Of a DNA stretch of 28,573 bases, positions 9,258 through 20,035 are shown piece after piece. Position numbers and translations under genes: made by a program. Below the pieces are notes generated by a model, which was given only the letters and a program-made list of their open reading frames with translations, was not told the origin of the DNA and did no database searches. Each line of letters opens with the position of its first letter. Position 1 is the stretch's first letter. Source of the DNA: Ophiosphaerella korrae (Eukaryota > Ascomycota > Dothideomycetes > Pleosporales > Phaeosphaeriaceae); NCBI GenBank assembly GCA_028456385.1, contig JALNQF010000461.1, positions 1 through 28,573 on the forward strand. Reading direction: 5' to 3'.

Positions 9258-9686
9258 TGTTACAGGTGTAATAGAAGAAATCGAGATAGAACTAATTAGT
9301 CCTAATCTAGGCGCTAACAAAGTATAGGACAAGTAGGGTAACAACCTTAATTAGGAGACTACATATAACTAGGACACTTAAGCTAATCTATAATCTATAG
9401 ACTCTTAGCACTAATAGATTATAGATTAAGACAATCTATAATCTACTAGTCTTAGTATCTATAGATTATAGATTACGACAAGTATATAGTTAGTAAGATA
9501 TGTATTATTAAGATAGTATTAGTAATTTAATCCTTTAACTATAGAACGCTAATACAAGATAGTTGCGAAATATCTTCTATTATTTATAAGTTATTGTAGA
9601 TTATAACCTAAGCTTTTACTATTAACTCTTAATCTACTAATACCTTTTAGGCACTAGGAAGTTAACCCTAGTAACACCTTATTACA
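9258..9686 (+). repeat. A 3' LTR (429 bp)
   Basis: It begins TGTTACAGG and ends TTATTACA. The length equals the 5' LTR exactly. It is followed by the CTATA duplication. Confidence 0.93.
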
Positions 9687-9691
9687 CTATA

Positions 9692-9839
9692 TAATACTCT
9701 AATAAAAGCTAACTATTAATTAAGTTAAGTAACTAACTTATTTATTAACCTCGCCTATCTTATAGAAGCCTACTTGCCCTTATTACCTTTACTTAGTTCT
9801 AAGGACTTAATATATTAAATACTTTTAAGATAAGTAATA
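9692..9839 (+). repeat. B 5' LTR, third piece
   Basis: It continues the B LTR after the A insertion and matches about 16020-16136 of the 3' LTR up to CTTAGTTCTAAGGACTT (9808). The true LTR end may be GTAATA at 9834-9839 (from GTAACA, matching the TGTTAC start), which would mean that the 3' LTR lost its last 30 bp. The end is therefore approximate. Confidence 0.7.
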
Positions 9840-9879
9840 CGTTAATAAATATAGATAACTAGCGTATAAGAGTAACTTA

Positions 9880-10680
9880 TACTACTACTTCTAAGGTTAC
9901 TAAGCTAGACCTTTACTATAGAGAATAAAACAAACTTAAGCTATAGATTCTATAACTTAATCTCTTTTTTAAGGTAAACTAAGTTTAAGATAAAGATAGA
10001 GCTATACTTATATTATCTTATATAAAAGGTAAGGTAGAGAAATAGGTTATACTATACCTTAAAAAATACCTTAATAATAATAATAATAGTAACTATAATA
10101 AGATATTTAAAGAATAGATTAAGTTTAAAAATAAAGTATAATAAGCCTTTCTACTAGTAAATAAGATAGTAGTAGTAGAGTACGTAATATAGTAGCTATA
10201 ATAATATAAGGTAGTAGTAGACTATACTAACAAATTCTAAAGCTACGCGATATAAATAGAATAGAATAATAAGTTATTAATAAGGATATTTTAATAGAGA
10301 CTTAAGAGTAATATTTAAGGCAAGCTAATATATAGTAGAGCTATAATTAAGATACTAGAAGACCTAATAGAAGAAGTAATTTAAGTTAACAACTATATAT
10401 ATAAATATATAGTAGAAGCTAAGAATAGTAGAGTACTACGTATAGATAGTAAAAAGTATAAAGGTAAGTATAAGTACTAACGTAAATATAATAATAACTA
10501 AGTTTAGAGTAGCTATAGATACTTTAGGCTATATAAGATATACGTTAATAACGTAAACCTAAGAAAATAAGAATACTATTACTATAAAAACCCTAAAAGA
10601 GTAAAAAGCTAAAAATACTAAAAGTGTAGTAAAATAAAGTACCTAGTAAAAAATTACTAAGTAAAGAATAAGATTATATA
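9880..10680 (+). pseudogene. gag: Gag of element B with one zinc knuckle
   Basis: A Ty3-type gag domain is recognisable from the run KLDLYYRE at about 9915, followed by FKVN and KGKVEK near 9970-10050, and by VEYVIQ with YTNKFQSYA near 10180-10250. A knuckle at about 10616-10660 reads CSKIKYLVKNY after a Tyr at the first Cys position, so a CX2CX4HX4C motif with three of the four metal ligands lost. This frame differs from the pol frame, so expression may have used a frameshift, or an indel arose later. Confidence 0.75.
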
Positions 10681-10689
10681 ATAAATTAA

Positions 10690-11780
10690 TATACTTAAGA
10701 GGTAAGATAATAATAGAGAGGAAGAATAAGAAGTAATCCTTAGAAGAAGCTAAGAGAAAAGAAATTACAAGACTACAAACCTCTAGTAGTAAGATATAAG
10801 TAAGAAATACAACTACTATAAGATTACTATAAAGCTAAGTAACCTTATAATAGATAATAAAGTAAAAGCTATAAATATACTACTAGGAGTATAAAGCTAC
10901 GTAAAGAAGTATTAGCTAAAGTAAAAGTAAGCTAAGATAGATACCTTAGAATACTTTTAGCTATACTAGAGAAAGATAGAGTATAAGTATAAGATAATAC
11001 TATATCTAAGAAAGTAAGTATATATAGCCTAGGACAAGAATAAGAAAAAGAACTAAGAGCTTAAGACTTCTAAATACGAAATAGTACCTAGAATACTAGA
11101 GCTAAGTTAAAAAAACGCTAAAGTATAAGATAGATTTATAAAAAAAATCTAGAGACTAGTAGATAGCTACTACTTAATAAAACAATAGTAAGATAAAGAA
11201 CGCTAGATATATAAAGTAAAGTAGACCTAGTAATATAAATTATTATATACTAATAACAATTAGGCGCTAATTATTATAAATCTAATATTAATATAAGAAC
11301 TATAATACTAGCTATACCTACGTAACTTAAACTATCTATTACTATTATAGATAGGATATTACTATAACAACTACTTTACCTACTATTCTAATAAGATAGG
11401 ATCTAGATATTTTCCTTATAAGAGATCTAAATATACATAGAACTAGGAAGAGTATATAAATATAAGATATAAACAATACCTATAAGATAAGTAAGAAGCT
11501 AAGTACTTTCTAGGTATAACTAAAGAAGATATAAATACAAGTAAGATACTTATAAATAACTAATATATTAATCTAATCTAGTAAACCTATACGCTAGAGA
11601 AGTACAAATAATATAAAGAGATTAAGATACTCTAAGGATTTTAGTAAAAGATAAATAAAGATTATAAGATTAAGTCTTTTTTAAGTAAATTACTAACGCT
11701 AGATATATATCTAGAAACTATAACGCTATTAATACTAAAAGACTTATTAAACTCCTAGTAAAGATAAGAGGAGAAAAAAT
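10690..11780 (+). pseudogene. Long gag-protease spacer of B
   Basis: About 360 codons with no motif that I recognise. They are very rich in Lys, Tyr, Asn and stop codons at probable Gln positions. The frame change between gag and protease lies somewhere in this stretch. It resembles the equally long spacer of A in length and composition, but I see no sequence match. Confidence 0.45.
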
Positions 11781-11784
11781 AAAG

Positions 11785-12070
11785 GTATTAGTAGATTTAA
11801 GGTTATTTACAAACCTAATTATACCTAAAGTAGTAAAATAAGTAGGACTCTAACTATAAGTAAAGAAGATACTATATCTAATATATATTGTAAATAGATA
11901 TCAAATACTAAGAAACCTAATAGTTAGTAATAAAGTAACTATAGAGATTATTATTTAAAGATATAGTATAAAGATTACTCTAGACGTATTAGTTTTAGCT
12001 AATAAAGATATTATACTAAGACTCCTATAGCTATAAGAGTTTAATCCTAGAGTTAATTAGAAAAACTAGA
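11785..12070 (+). pseudogene. Aspartic protease domain of B
   Basis: VLVDLRLFTNLIIPK (from about 11785) corresponds to VDSGASxNFI with the Ser and Gly changed but the catalytic Asp kept. LDVLVLANKDIILRLLQL (about 11977-12035) corresponds to the DVVxxxxHDIILGxPWL block. Confidence 0.8.
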
Positions 12071-12369
12071 ACTTCTTATTTAATAACTACAAAGACGTAT
12101 ATAGATCTAAGCCTATATATTAGTAGTATTTAATAGTAGATAAGAAGGTATTATATAAGATAGTAGCTTTAATAGCAACTTATTAAAAGAGAATAAGTAC
12201 TTCTATAAGTACTAGTAGGGCGCTAGGCTAAAAAGTAGGAGTAGAAAAGTAACGTATAACTTTTAAGATCTTAAAATAATATAAGAAGTTTAGCTACTTA
12301 TTTATAGAAGAAATAGATACACTAGTATTACTTAAGTACTAACCCTAAGACTATATAATTAAGTTATAA

Positions 12370-13010
12370 GAAGAAAAGGAGCTACCTTTTAGGCCTATTT
12401 ACTAATTAATAGAGAGTAAATTAGTAATACTCTAAAAAAGACTAAATAAAAACCTAAAGAAAGGATATATACAAGAATCCTTATTATTAGTAGGATTTCT
12501 AATTCTTTTTATACTAAAGAAGAAAAAACTACTAAAGATATACGTAGACTATTAAAAACTAAACAATATTATAGTAAAAGACTAATACCTACTACTAAAT
12601 ATAGATAAACTCTAAGATAAGCTAAGTAGAGTAAAGATTTTTATAAAGCTAGACCTAAAGGATAGATACTACCTAATATAAATTAAGGTAAGTAAAGAGT
12701 AGAAAATAGTATTCTAAATACGCTATAGATATTATAAGTATATAGTAATACTCTTTAGACTAATAAATATACTAGTAACGTTCTAAAGACTAATTAACAA
12801 TATATTATAAGAATACTTAGATAAGTTTATTATAGCGTACCTAGATAATATACTAAAATATTCTAAAGAAGAAAGTAAGTATATAGAGTACGTAATAATA
12901 GTACTATAGTACTTAGACTAATATAACCTATAACTAAAGCTAAAGAAGTATAAATAGTATAAGATAGAAGTAGAGTTTCTAGGATATACAATAAGTATTA
13001 ACAAAGTTAA
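12370..13010 (+). pseudogene. Reverse transcriptase domain of B
   Basis: LPFRPIY (about 12380) corresponds to the LPFGPLY entry block. GYIQESLLLVGFLILFILKK (about 12460-12520), IYVDY near 12540, FIKLDLKDRYY (about 12638-12672), and FRLINILVTF (about 12750-12785) follow. The active site reads YLDNILKYS at 12838-12864, with YLDD changed to YLDN. The order and spacing are complete. Confidence 0.92.
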
Positions 13011-13119
13011 GATAAGCTAAGAAAAGATTAAAGTAGTAAAGGAATAGAAAGAACCTAAGATAGTTAAGGACGTATAATTATTCCTAAAATTTATTAACTT
13101 TAACTAATACTTTATAGAA

Positions 13120-13650
13120 AGATTTTCTAAGAAGGTACTACTACTTATAAAGCTTATAAAGAAGGATATAATATAGTAATAGAAAGTAGAGTAGAAATAA
13201 GCTTATAAGAAACTTAAGTAAGCCTATATTATACTACTAGTTCTAAAGTAATTTTATAGTAACAAGACCCTTATTATTAAAATAGATATATTAAATCTAG
13301 CTTATAAAGTAATAGCGCTATAAGAGTATAAAAGAAAATAGTATCTAATTATATACTATTTAGAGAAGTTTATAAAATAAAAAGAAAGATATAATATATA
13401 TAATAAAGAGCTACTTATAATAGTTAATATACTTAAATATTAGAGAGTATATACTAAAAGTATAGTAGAAGTAATTATTAAGATAGATTATAAGAACCTA
13501 ATATACTTTATAATAAGTAAGAAGTTAAAGGATAAGTAGATATAATAGTTAGAACTACTAGGATAGTATAAATTTAAGATCTAGTACGTACTAGGTAAGG
13601 AAAATAGCTAAGTAGACGCGCTTAGCAAAAGATATAATATTGTAAAAAAG
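13120..13650 (+). pseudogene. RNase H domain of B
   Basis: KIDILNLAYKVIAL near 13279-13320 is the first catalytic block. ERYNIYNKELLIIV (about 13383-13425) and YVLGKENSQVDALSKRYNI (about 13586-13642) follow, the latter with the DALS motif that closes Ty3 RNase H. It is in the same frame as RT. Confidence 0.86.
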
Positions 13651-13839
13651 AGACAAGTAGTAGAAGAAGCTATACTCTAGGATAATAGACAAGGATACCT
13701 AGTACTAAATACACGACTAGTAAAGAAATAAAAAATTAACAACCTAGTTAAGATTATAAATAAAGTTCTAGAAGAATTATAAGAAGTAATTATATAATAA
13801 TACTATAATAACTTAGTATATAAGTACCTAGGGATTATA

Positions 13840-14830
13840 TAAACTATAGAACTAATCTAGAGGAATTATAGATTTAGTAAGATAAAAGAAAAAGTAATAT
13901 AGTTTATTAAGAAATACGTAAATTACTAGAAGAATAAGCACGAGATATATATACTATATAGAGAAATATAAGTAATTAAGATACTAGAAAAACTATAAAT
14001 AGATATTGCAATAGATTTTATTATAGGACTACTAACGTTAAAAGACCTAGTAATAGGAATAGGATATAATATAATAATAGTAATCGTAGACTAATTTACA
14101 AAATACGCTAAGATAGAGAAATTCTAAAGTAACTACATAGTAGATTAGCTAAGATATGTACTACTAGACGTGCTAATTTAAAGACATAAAATACTAAAAA
14201 GTATTATTAGTAATAGAGATAAGCTTTTTATATCTAATTACTAGATAACGCTACTTATAGTAATAGAGATAAAAAGGAAGCTATTAATAGCGTATTATCT
14301 ATAGATAGATAGATAGATAGAGTAGACTAATAGGATATTAAAGATATACCTAAGGATTTATAGTAATTAGAAGTAAAATATTTAGGTATTACTATTAATT
14401 ATAGTACAATTAATATATAACAACAAGTAGTTAGAAGTAATAGGTAAAATACCCTAATTTATTTAAGAGAATACTACTAGGACCTAAGATAGAGGTAGTA
14501 TTAGTTAGAGTTAAGGATATATAAGAACTCTACAATAGGATAAGATAAAAACTAAAGAAAGCTAAGAAATAAAGTATTTTATATATTAATTAAAAATAAA
14601 AAATAGTACCTTAGCTAAAAGAAAGGGATAAAGCGTATCTTTATATAAAGAATCTATAAATAAAGTATTTTAGTAAAGGACTAGACTATATTAAGGTTAG
14701 ACTATTTTTAGTTAAAGAAGATAATAGGCTAGTAACAAAAATACTAGAACTACTTAAGGACGCTAAGGTATACTCTAAGTTCTATACAAGCCTACTAGAA
14801 CTAGCTAAGCTAAAAATACTAGTATAGCGA
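13840..14830 (+). pseudogene. Integrase of B
   Basis: The zinc-binding part (about 13840-13960) is strongly degraded. The core has IDIAIDFIIGLLT (about 14000-14036), IIIVIVDQF-like sequence with a stop for Gln (about 14073-14097), an ISNRDKLFIS block with the second Asp (about 14203-14235), and a YYLQIDRQ-like segment with a stop for Gln near 14300. Between 14450 and 14510 the frame changes by one base, after which an ELYNR / LKERDKAYLY segment matches the integrase C-terminal region. The shift is probably a decay indel. Confidence 0.8.
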
Positions 14831-14889
14831 TAATTCTAATATTAGAAGGAGGAAGACAATAAGTTTAAAGTTAAAGACCTATAAGGATA

Positions 14890-15050
14890 TTAAGAAATAA
14901 GATATAATACTTTCTAAAGTATATAGTTTCTCTAAAAGTAGCTTGTAAAATAGAAAGGCTACCTAGTAAGTAAAAATATATAGGAACCTAAAGCTAATCT
15001 ATAGAATTGTTAGTAGATACTTAAGAAAGTAAGAAATAAGTACAATATAC
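14890..15050 (+). pseudogene. Chromodomain of B pol
   Basis: KGYLVSKNI at about 14954-14980, then a stop at the Trp position, EPKANL, a stop and NC match the KWKGY...NTWEP..NL.NC pattern of a chromodomain. The Trp codons of the aromatic cage are now TAG. Confidence 0.8.
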
Positions 15051-15140
15051 TAGGATATATAAGATATACAAAGCTATAGCTAAGATATAATAGATATATT
15101 AGTAGAAAAAAGTTTTATAATAAACCTAACTATAAAGAGC

Positions 15141-15419
15141 CTATAAAGCGCCCTTAGTTATAATAAATTTATCTAATAAGCTAATAGTAGATAAGATAGT
15201 AGAAGAAGAGGTAATATTAATAGTAGTAGTAGAATAGTTTAGAACTTACGCTAAGACCTTATTACCTTCCTACTCTAACTCTAACGCTAGGTACAAGGCT
15301 TTACAATAAGTACGCTCTTTAGTAGATTTTAGTATTTTCTTATTATATAGTAAATAAGTAATAATAATAGTAAAAAGTTTTTTATTATTATTAACCTTTT
15401 TATAGAACTCTTTATAAGT
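15141..15419 (-). pseudogene. Antisense frame downstream of pol in B
   Basis: On the minus strand 93 codons have only two internal stops (one TAG after LELE, one TAA after VLA). It begins TYKEFYKKVNNNKKLF, contains KSTKERTYCKALYLALELE and ends in a Thr/Ser/Ile-rich tail. It has the position, length, convergent direction and helical-then-Ser-rich layout of the antisense frames in A, C and D, but I see no clear residue match to them. The product is not recognised. Confidence 0.45.
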
Positions 15420-15696
15420 TTAATTAAGAGACTCCTAGGTTATACTAATATAGAAACACCTTATATAAGTATACTTAGTATACTTTAGAGTAGAATCTAG
15501 TATAATAAAATAAGGAATACCTAAAAGAGAATAATATAGATAAATTATTTTAGAAATATAGTTTATAGTAAAGATTTCTAATAAGAAATAAAGTTTATAA
15601 GACTATAAAAGAAGTAATATTATAGTAAGATAGTTTTTAACTAGAAGGTAGAGTAAACTACTTATAAGCTAGACCTAGCGTAAGAAAAAGGAATAG
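15420..15696 (+). other. 3' untranslated region of B with polypurine tract
   Basis: No pol coding is recognisable here. AAGAAAAAGGAATAG (15682-15696) lies directly before the LTR and is the probable polypurine tract. Confidence 0.65.
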
Positions 15697-16136
15697 TATT
15701 ACAATACTAAGTAGTAAGTAAGCTATTATATTGTACGCAATTAGGCTAAGTAATATAGCGTAGTAGAATACGTAACTATTTAGTAGTAAACGCTCTAGAG
15801 CGAACGCTCTAAAGTAAACGCTCTAGAATAAGCGCTCTAGAGTAAACGCTCTAAAGTAAGCGCTTAGAAATAAATACTAGATAGTAAGTATATAAGAACG
15901 TTAATAGACCTTTATAGACTATTATATTTAATCTCTTCTTTATACTCTTATTATAATAGAGTATTATAACTAATACTTTAATTAGATTTCTATCTATCTA
16001 TTAATACTTATATACCTTGTAATACTCTAATAAGAGCTAACTATTAATTAAGTTAAGTAACTAACTTGTTTATTAACTTCGCCTATCTTATAGAAGCTTA
16101 CTTACTCTTATTACTCTTACTTAGTTCTAAGAACTT
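15697..16136 (+). repeat. B 3' LTR (truncated at its end)
   Basis: It begins TATTACAATACTAAGTA and is uninterrupted where the 5' LTR carries pogo and A, so it shows both empty sites. It contains the 14-bp array (15786-15867). The similarity to the 5' LTR stops at about 16136, where sequence from an A-family integrase begins. No copy of the AAAAG expected from 475-479 follows. Confidence 0.85.
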
Positions 16137-16140
16137 TATA

Positions 16141-17084
16141 TAGAGTAACTTTAGAGAATTATTATAATAGACTTTATTATAAAGTTACCTAAATTAAAAA
16201 ATCTAATATTAAGAGTTAAGTATAATAGAATCTTAATAATAGTAGATAAGCTTATAAAGTAGTTATACTTTAGACTATATAAAGAAAAAAGTAAGATAGA
16301 GGTTACTATATACTAGGTCTTAAGGACTATAGTTAGCTAGTATAGTATTCTAGATAAAATTATTATAGATAAAGATATAAGATTTATATTAAAACTATAA
16401 ATAATAATAATAGTATAATTAGGAATAAAATACTAAATATTAATAGTATACTATCTATAGATAGATAGATAATTAGAATATATAAACTAGATAGTAGAAT
16501 AATACCTAAGATACTACCTTAACTATAACTAGAACAATTAGGTATAGTTACTACCTATAGTATAGTTAGTATATAATAGCGTAAAGAATATAGTATTAAG
16601 AGTATTACCTTTTTTTATAAATTATAGATTTAACCTAAATATATACTAAATACTAAGATATAAAGTATCTTAGTCTCTAAAAAGAGAAAACTTTACTAAT
16701 AGATTTAAAGATATATATAACTAATTAAGATAAGACGTAGAATTCCTATATAATTAAATAGTAAAATACTATAATTAAAGATATATAGAGAAACCCTAAT
16801 TTATAAAGGAAGAAAAAGTATAGTTACTATAAAGAAATATTAAAACTAAATAATTAAGTTTAAAACTAAATTACGTTAAAATAAAGCTATATAAAGTAAA
16901 AAAAGAAGTTTTACTAGTTATATTTAAATTAAAACTACTAAGTAAAATAAAGATATACTTAATATTCTACGTATTACTATTAGAAAAAGTACTATAAGAA
17001 GTAGAACTACTAGTATATAAAGTAGATCTATATAGAGAATAAGAAGAATAAAGAGTTAAAAAAATCTTATAATACTAATTCTAT
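16141..17084 (+). pseudogene. Fragment E: integrase C-terminal half of an A-family element
   Basis: It is collinear with 7515-8450 of A, from the start of the integrase core to the first part of the chromodomain. Examples are the shared stretches at 16203-16260 and 7575-7635, and at 17010-17080 and 8380-8450. It starts abruptly at the B LTR and ends at the C LTR. It is more RIP-mutated than A, with almost all CA lost. The rest of E is missing, so it was older than C and was truncated by deletion or recombination at the B side. Confidence 0.87.
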
Positions 17085-17158
17085 TGTAATAGGTATACTA
17101 AGGTTAACTTCCTAATAACTATTAGGGTTATTAGTAGATTAAGAGTTAATAACAAAAG

Positions 17159-17716
17159 TATTAGATTTAAAGGAAGTTATAGTAATTTAATAAAAAGGCT
17201 TTTTTGTAATAGCTATATAAGGGCCTTATTAGAGAGGGATACTAAGGCTTTTAGAAAAGCCCTTTTTTTTATTAGTTACCTATAACTTAAAAGTAATAAG
17301 TATAAATAGAGTAGATTAATTGTTTTTTTTTTTTTCTATCTCTAGCCCTACGCTCTATTTATGTATCTGCGATGTAGTAGTCTTAGCTAGGTCTCTTAAG
17401 ATAGCGGCGAGCTAGATCCTTAACACCCTTTCTATTAAGGTGCTAGTTTCTTTATTATATTAGTTATACTAACGTAGTCTATCTCCTTGTATGTAAGATT
17501 CTTTGTTTAATTCTTTTGTTTATAAGGGTTAAGGCTGTAATCCTTTTAGCTGTAGTAGGGTTAGCGGCTTAGCGATTGTTACGCCCGTACGCTAAGCTAA
17601 TTAGATTGTAGCACTAGCTTAAGCGAGCTAATTAACAGATTCTAGGTATACCTAGAATCTGTTACGCCTCTCCGCGTATATACTATCGAGTATCTAATTA
17701 TATAACTTATCTAACA
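17159..17716. mobile_element. Solo LTR of an unrelated retrotransposon (558 bp)
   Basis: It begins TATTAGAT (from TGTTAGAT) and ends ATCTAACA, so the ends are inverted repeats. AAAAG flanks it on both sides (17154-17158 and 17717-17721). It contains a TATA-like CTATATAAGGG (17213-17223), a run of T at about 17322-17335 and GC-richer, less RIP-marked sequence than its surroundings. No internal region is present, so it is the product of LTR-LTR recombination. Orientation and superfamily cannot be decided. Confidence 0.8.
17633..17664. repeat. 32-bp perfect palindrome in the solo LTR
   Basis: Its centre is GGTATACC, flanked by TTCTA/TAGAA and TAACAGA/TCTGTTA. It is a perfect inverted repeat without a loop. 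It could be a cruciform, a protein site or the mark of an older palindromic insertion. Confidence 0.85.
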
Positions 17717-18089
17717 AAAAGTCTATATTATAATTAGCAATAACTATAAATAATAGTTAATTTATATATATAATATTAAGTATTAGCGTTCTTAGTTAGA
17801 GATTAGATTACTAATACTATCCTAATAATACGTATTACTACTAACTATATACCTATATTTCTTAGCTAGCTTTGTACTTTATATTTACTAATATTATAAA
17901 TTATAAATCTATTACGTACTTAGCTTTATACTTTATATTTACTAAGGTTATAAATTGTAAATCTATTACGTATCTCTATTATAGTTAGTTTCCTAATTAA
18001 GTTTATTACCCTATAGATTATACGTACTATTATTATCTAGGGTAAGGCTAATTAGCTTAAGTTAGTTTTCTCTTGTTATAACTATAACA

Positions 18090-18480
18090 CTATTCCCCTC
18101 TTTAAGTAGGTTCTTGTTTTCTTATCCTAGGCCTAAAGTTATTAGCCTAGTTTCTTTATTTATTTCTAGTTCTTTATTATTCTCTATATCTTCTTATTCT
18201 AATTACAATAAACTTCTTCTTGTTGCTCGCGTTACTTGTAATAGAGTTAAAATATTTCTTTACGCCTATTATACTTAATTAAAGCTTACTTATCTTGTAT
18301 CTTTAAAAGATAGTAAGTATTATAACAAGTGTATTCTTACTAATATTTAATATAAATATACTCCTTGTAGTATTTCTTTTATAGAGTATAAGTATTTAAT
18401 TTCTATATAGTTTCTTCTTACTAAATTATATAAGGTAAGCTATTAACTAAGCTTAAGAGATACTATTATTATAGCTTATA
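18090..18480 (-). other. 3' untranslated region of C
   Basis: It starts with the purine tract complement CTATTCCCCTCTTT (18090-18103) beside the LTR. The rest matches 20496-20889 of D and holds no recognised gene. Confidence 0.6.
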
Positions 18481-18765
18481 GAAGCTAAAGCTAAGTATAA
18501 GCTAACTCTTTATAAGCTAGTAGATCTTTATTCTTATATTAAGCGTCTTTGTAAAATAAAGGCTTATAATAATACTAAATTATCTAAATAGTCTTATACT
18601 TTAGAGGCTAAGATAGACCTTAAAGATACTATAGAGGCTGCTCTAGCTCCTATTATATTAGACGTTCCTAGCGTCTCTCTATTTACTATTAGTAGTGCTA
18701 GTTTTCTTAGTTTGCTACTAGGCGTTCTAGAGGATTTTAATTTTAGAACTCTTTTAGTTTCTTAG
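18481..18765 (+). pseudogene. Antisense frame downstream of pol in C
   Basis: 95 codons on the strand opposite to pol, with only one internal stop (TAG after TKLSK) before TAG at 18763. It starts EAKAKYKLTLYKLVDLYSYI, contains LEAKIDLKDTIEAALAPIIL, and ends in a Ser/Leu-rich tail with LSLLLGVLEDFNF. One stop in 95 codons is unusually few for this window. It is conserved in frame with D (20890-21171) and with A (8555-8851). The upstream start is not identified. Confidence 0.55.
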
Positions 18766-20035
18766 AGTAGTTAAGATTATCTTCTAGTTCCTATATTTTC
18801 TTCTATAGTTATCCTTTTTCGTTTATACCTATCTATTCTATTAAGTAGTAGTTCTTCTTATTATAGAACTAGTACTATAGGATTTCTTTAACTTCTTATT
18901 CCTCTTATTCTCTATATATATCTACTTTATATACTAGTAGTTCTACGTTTTGTAGTGCTATCTTAAGTAGCGCTATATAAAAAGTTAGGTATATCTTTAT
19001 TTTGTTTAGTAGCTTTAGTTTAAATATAACTAGTATAACTTCTTTCTTAATTTTATATAGTCTTATTTTAACGTAGTTTAGTTTTAAACTTAGTTGTTTA
19101 CTTTTAATATTCTTTTATACTAACTATACTTTTTATCTCTCTCTAAATTAGGGTCTCTCTTAATATTTTCTATTGTAGAATTTTACTATTTAATTATATA
19201 GGAACTCTACGTTCTATCTTAGTTAATTGTGTATATCTCTAAGTCTATTAGTAAGGTTTTTTCCTCTTAAAGACTAAAATGTTTCTTGTCTTAGTATTTA
19301 ATATACGCTAGGGTTAAATCTATAATTTATAAAGAAAAGTAATACTCTAGTTACTACGTTCTTTGCGCTGTTATATACTAGTTGCGCTATAGGTAGTAAC
19401 TATACCTAATTATTTTAGTTGTAGTTAAGGTAGTATCTTAAGTACTATTCTACTATCTAATTTATTCGTTCTAATTATCTATCTATTTATAGGTATTACG
19501 CTGTAGATATTATATATTTAACTCCTAACTACGCTATTATTATTCCTAATAGTTTTAATATAAATCTTATATCTCTATCTATAATTATCTTGTCTAGTAG
19601 TCTATATTAACTAATTATAGTTCCTAGAACCTAGTATATAGTAACTTCTATCTTACTTTTTTCTTTATATAGTCTAAAGTATAAGTACTTTATAAGTTTA
19701 TTTACTATTATTAGAATTCTATTACACTTAACTCCTAATATAAGATCTTTAGACTTTAGTAGTTTTATAATAAAATCTATTATAATAACTCTTTATAGTT
19801 ATTCTAGTACTTTAACTAGTTATAGTATTCTATATAGTACGTATCTACTATACTTATTTTTATAATATTCTATATAGTCTTGTAGTACTTCTATTACTAG
19901 CTATCTTACTTTTAGGATATAGTAGTCTTATAGTAGTTTCTCTAGGGTTTTATTAATTCCTTAGTGTCTATATACTAGTAGTTTATAGAATTATTGTATA
20001 AATTCTTTTTAGATCTTTTTTAGGATATATATCCT
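18766..20035 (-). pseudogene. Integrase and chromodomain of C
   Basis: The minus strand is collinear with 7310-8575 of A. The chromodomain lies at about 18770-18900, the integrase C-terminal region at about 18960-19200, the core near 19300-19800 and the zinc-binding part near 19850-20010. The region is cut at 20035 by D and resumes at 27113 without loss, apart from the duplicated ATCCT. Confidence 0.82.

Larger units (their letters stand above)
2661..9686 (+). mobile_element. Ty3/gypsy retrotransposon A (chromoviral), full length
   Basis: This 7,026-bp element has two 429-bp LTRs (2661-3089 and 9258-9686) and a CTATA duplication on both sides (2656-2660, 9687-9691). The 5' LTR start reads TATTACGGG against TGTTACAGG in the 3' LTR, a G-to-A change that fits RIP. 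Zinc knuckle (4060), protease (5353), RT (6274) and chromodomain (8467) codons are all in one frame, so gag and pol formed one long frame of about 1,800 codons and no net indel has accumulated. Gln and Trp codons are replaced by stops throughout. It sits inside the 5' LTR of B and is therefore younger than B's insertion. Confidence 0.93.
480..16136 (+). mobile_element. Ty3/gypsy retrotransposon B (chromoviral), with two nested insertions
   Basis: B has a 5' LTR in three pieces (480-496, 2357-2660, 9692 to about 9839), an internal region from about 9840 to 15696, and a 3' LTR from 15697. The pieces were matched to the uninterrupted 3' LTR: removing 497-2356 and 2661-9691 restores collinearity. 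Domain order is gag, protease, RT, RNase H, integrase, chromodomain, which places it among chromodomain Ty3/gypsy elements. Zinc-knuckle codons are in one frame (10625), protease, RT and integrase core in another (11791, 12838, 14002), and the integrase C-terminus and chromodomain in the first again (14510, 14954). Thus there is one shift between gag and pol and one small indel near 14450-14510. The 3' LTR appears cut at about 16136, where E begins. Confidence 0.85.
17085..18089 (-). repeat. C 3' LTR, interrupted by a solo LTR
   Basis: The pieces 17085-17158 and 17722-18089 total 442 bp and align with the reverse complement of the A LTR at both ends. The minus-strand start is TGTTATAG (18089 leftward), preceded by a purine tract (complement of 18090-18104). 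The centre (about 17869-17971) carries two copies of a 52-bp unit (CTTTATATTTACTAA...AAATCTATTACGTA) in place of A's palindromic cluster. Confidence 0.85.

Noticed and set aside
16141..17084. E and C as parts of one inverted element
   Set aside because: E is on the + strand and C on the minus strand, and the LTR end TGTAATAGG at 17085 marks a clear insertion boundary.
17322..17335. Poly-T run as a poly(A) tail of a LINE or SINE in reverse
   Set aside because: It lies in the interior of the 558-bp unit that has LTR-type ends and a 5-bp duplication; no A/B box or RT of a LINE is seen.
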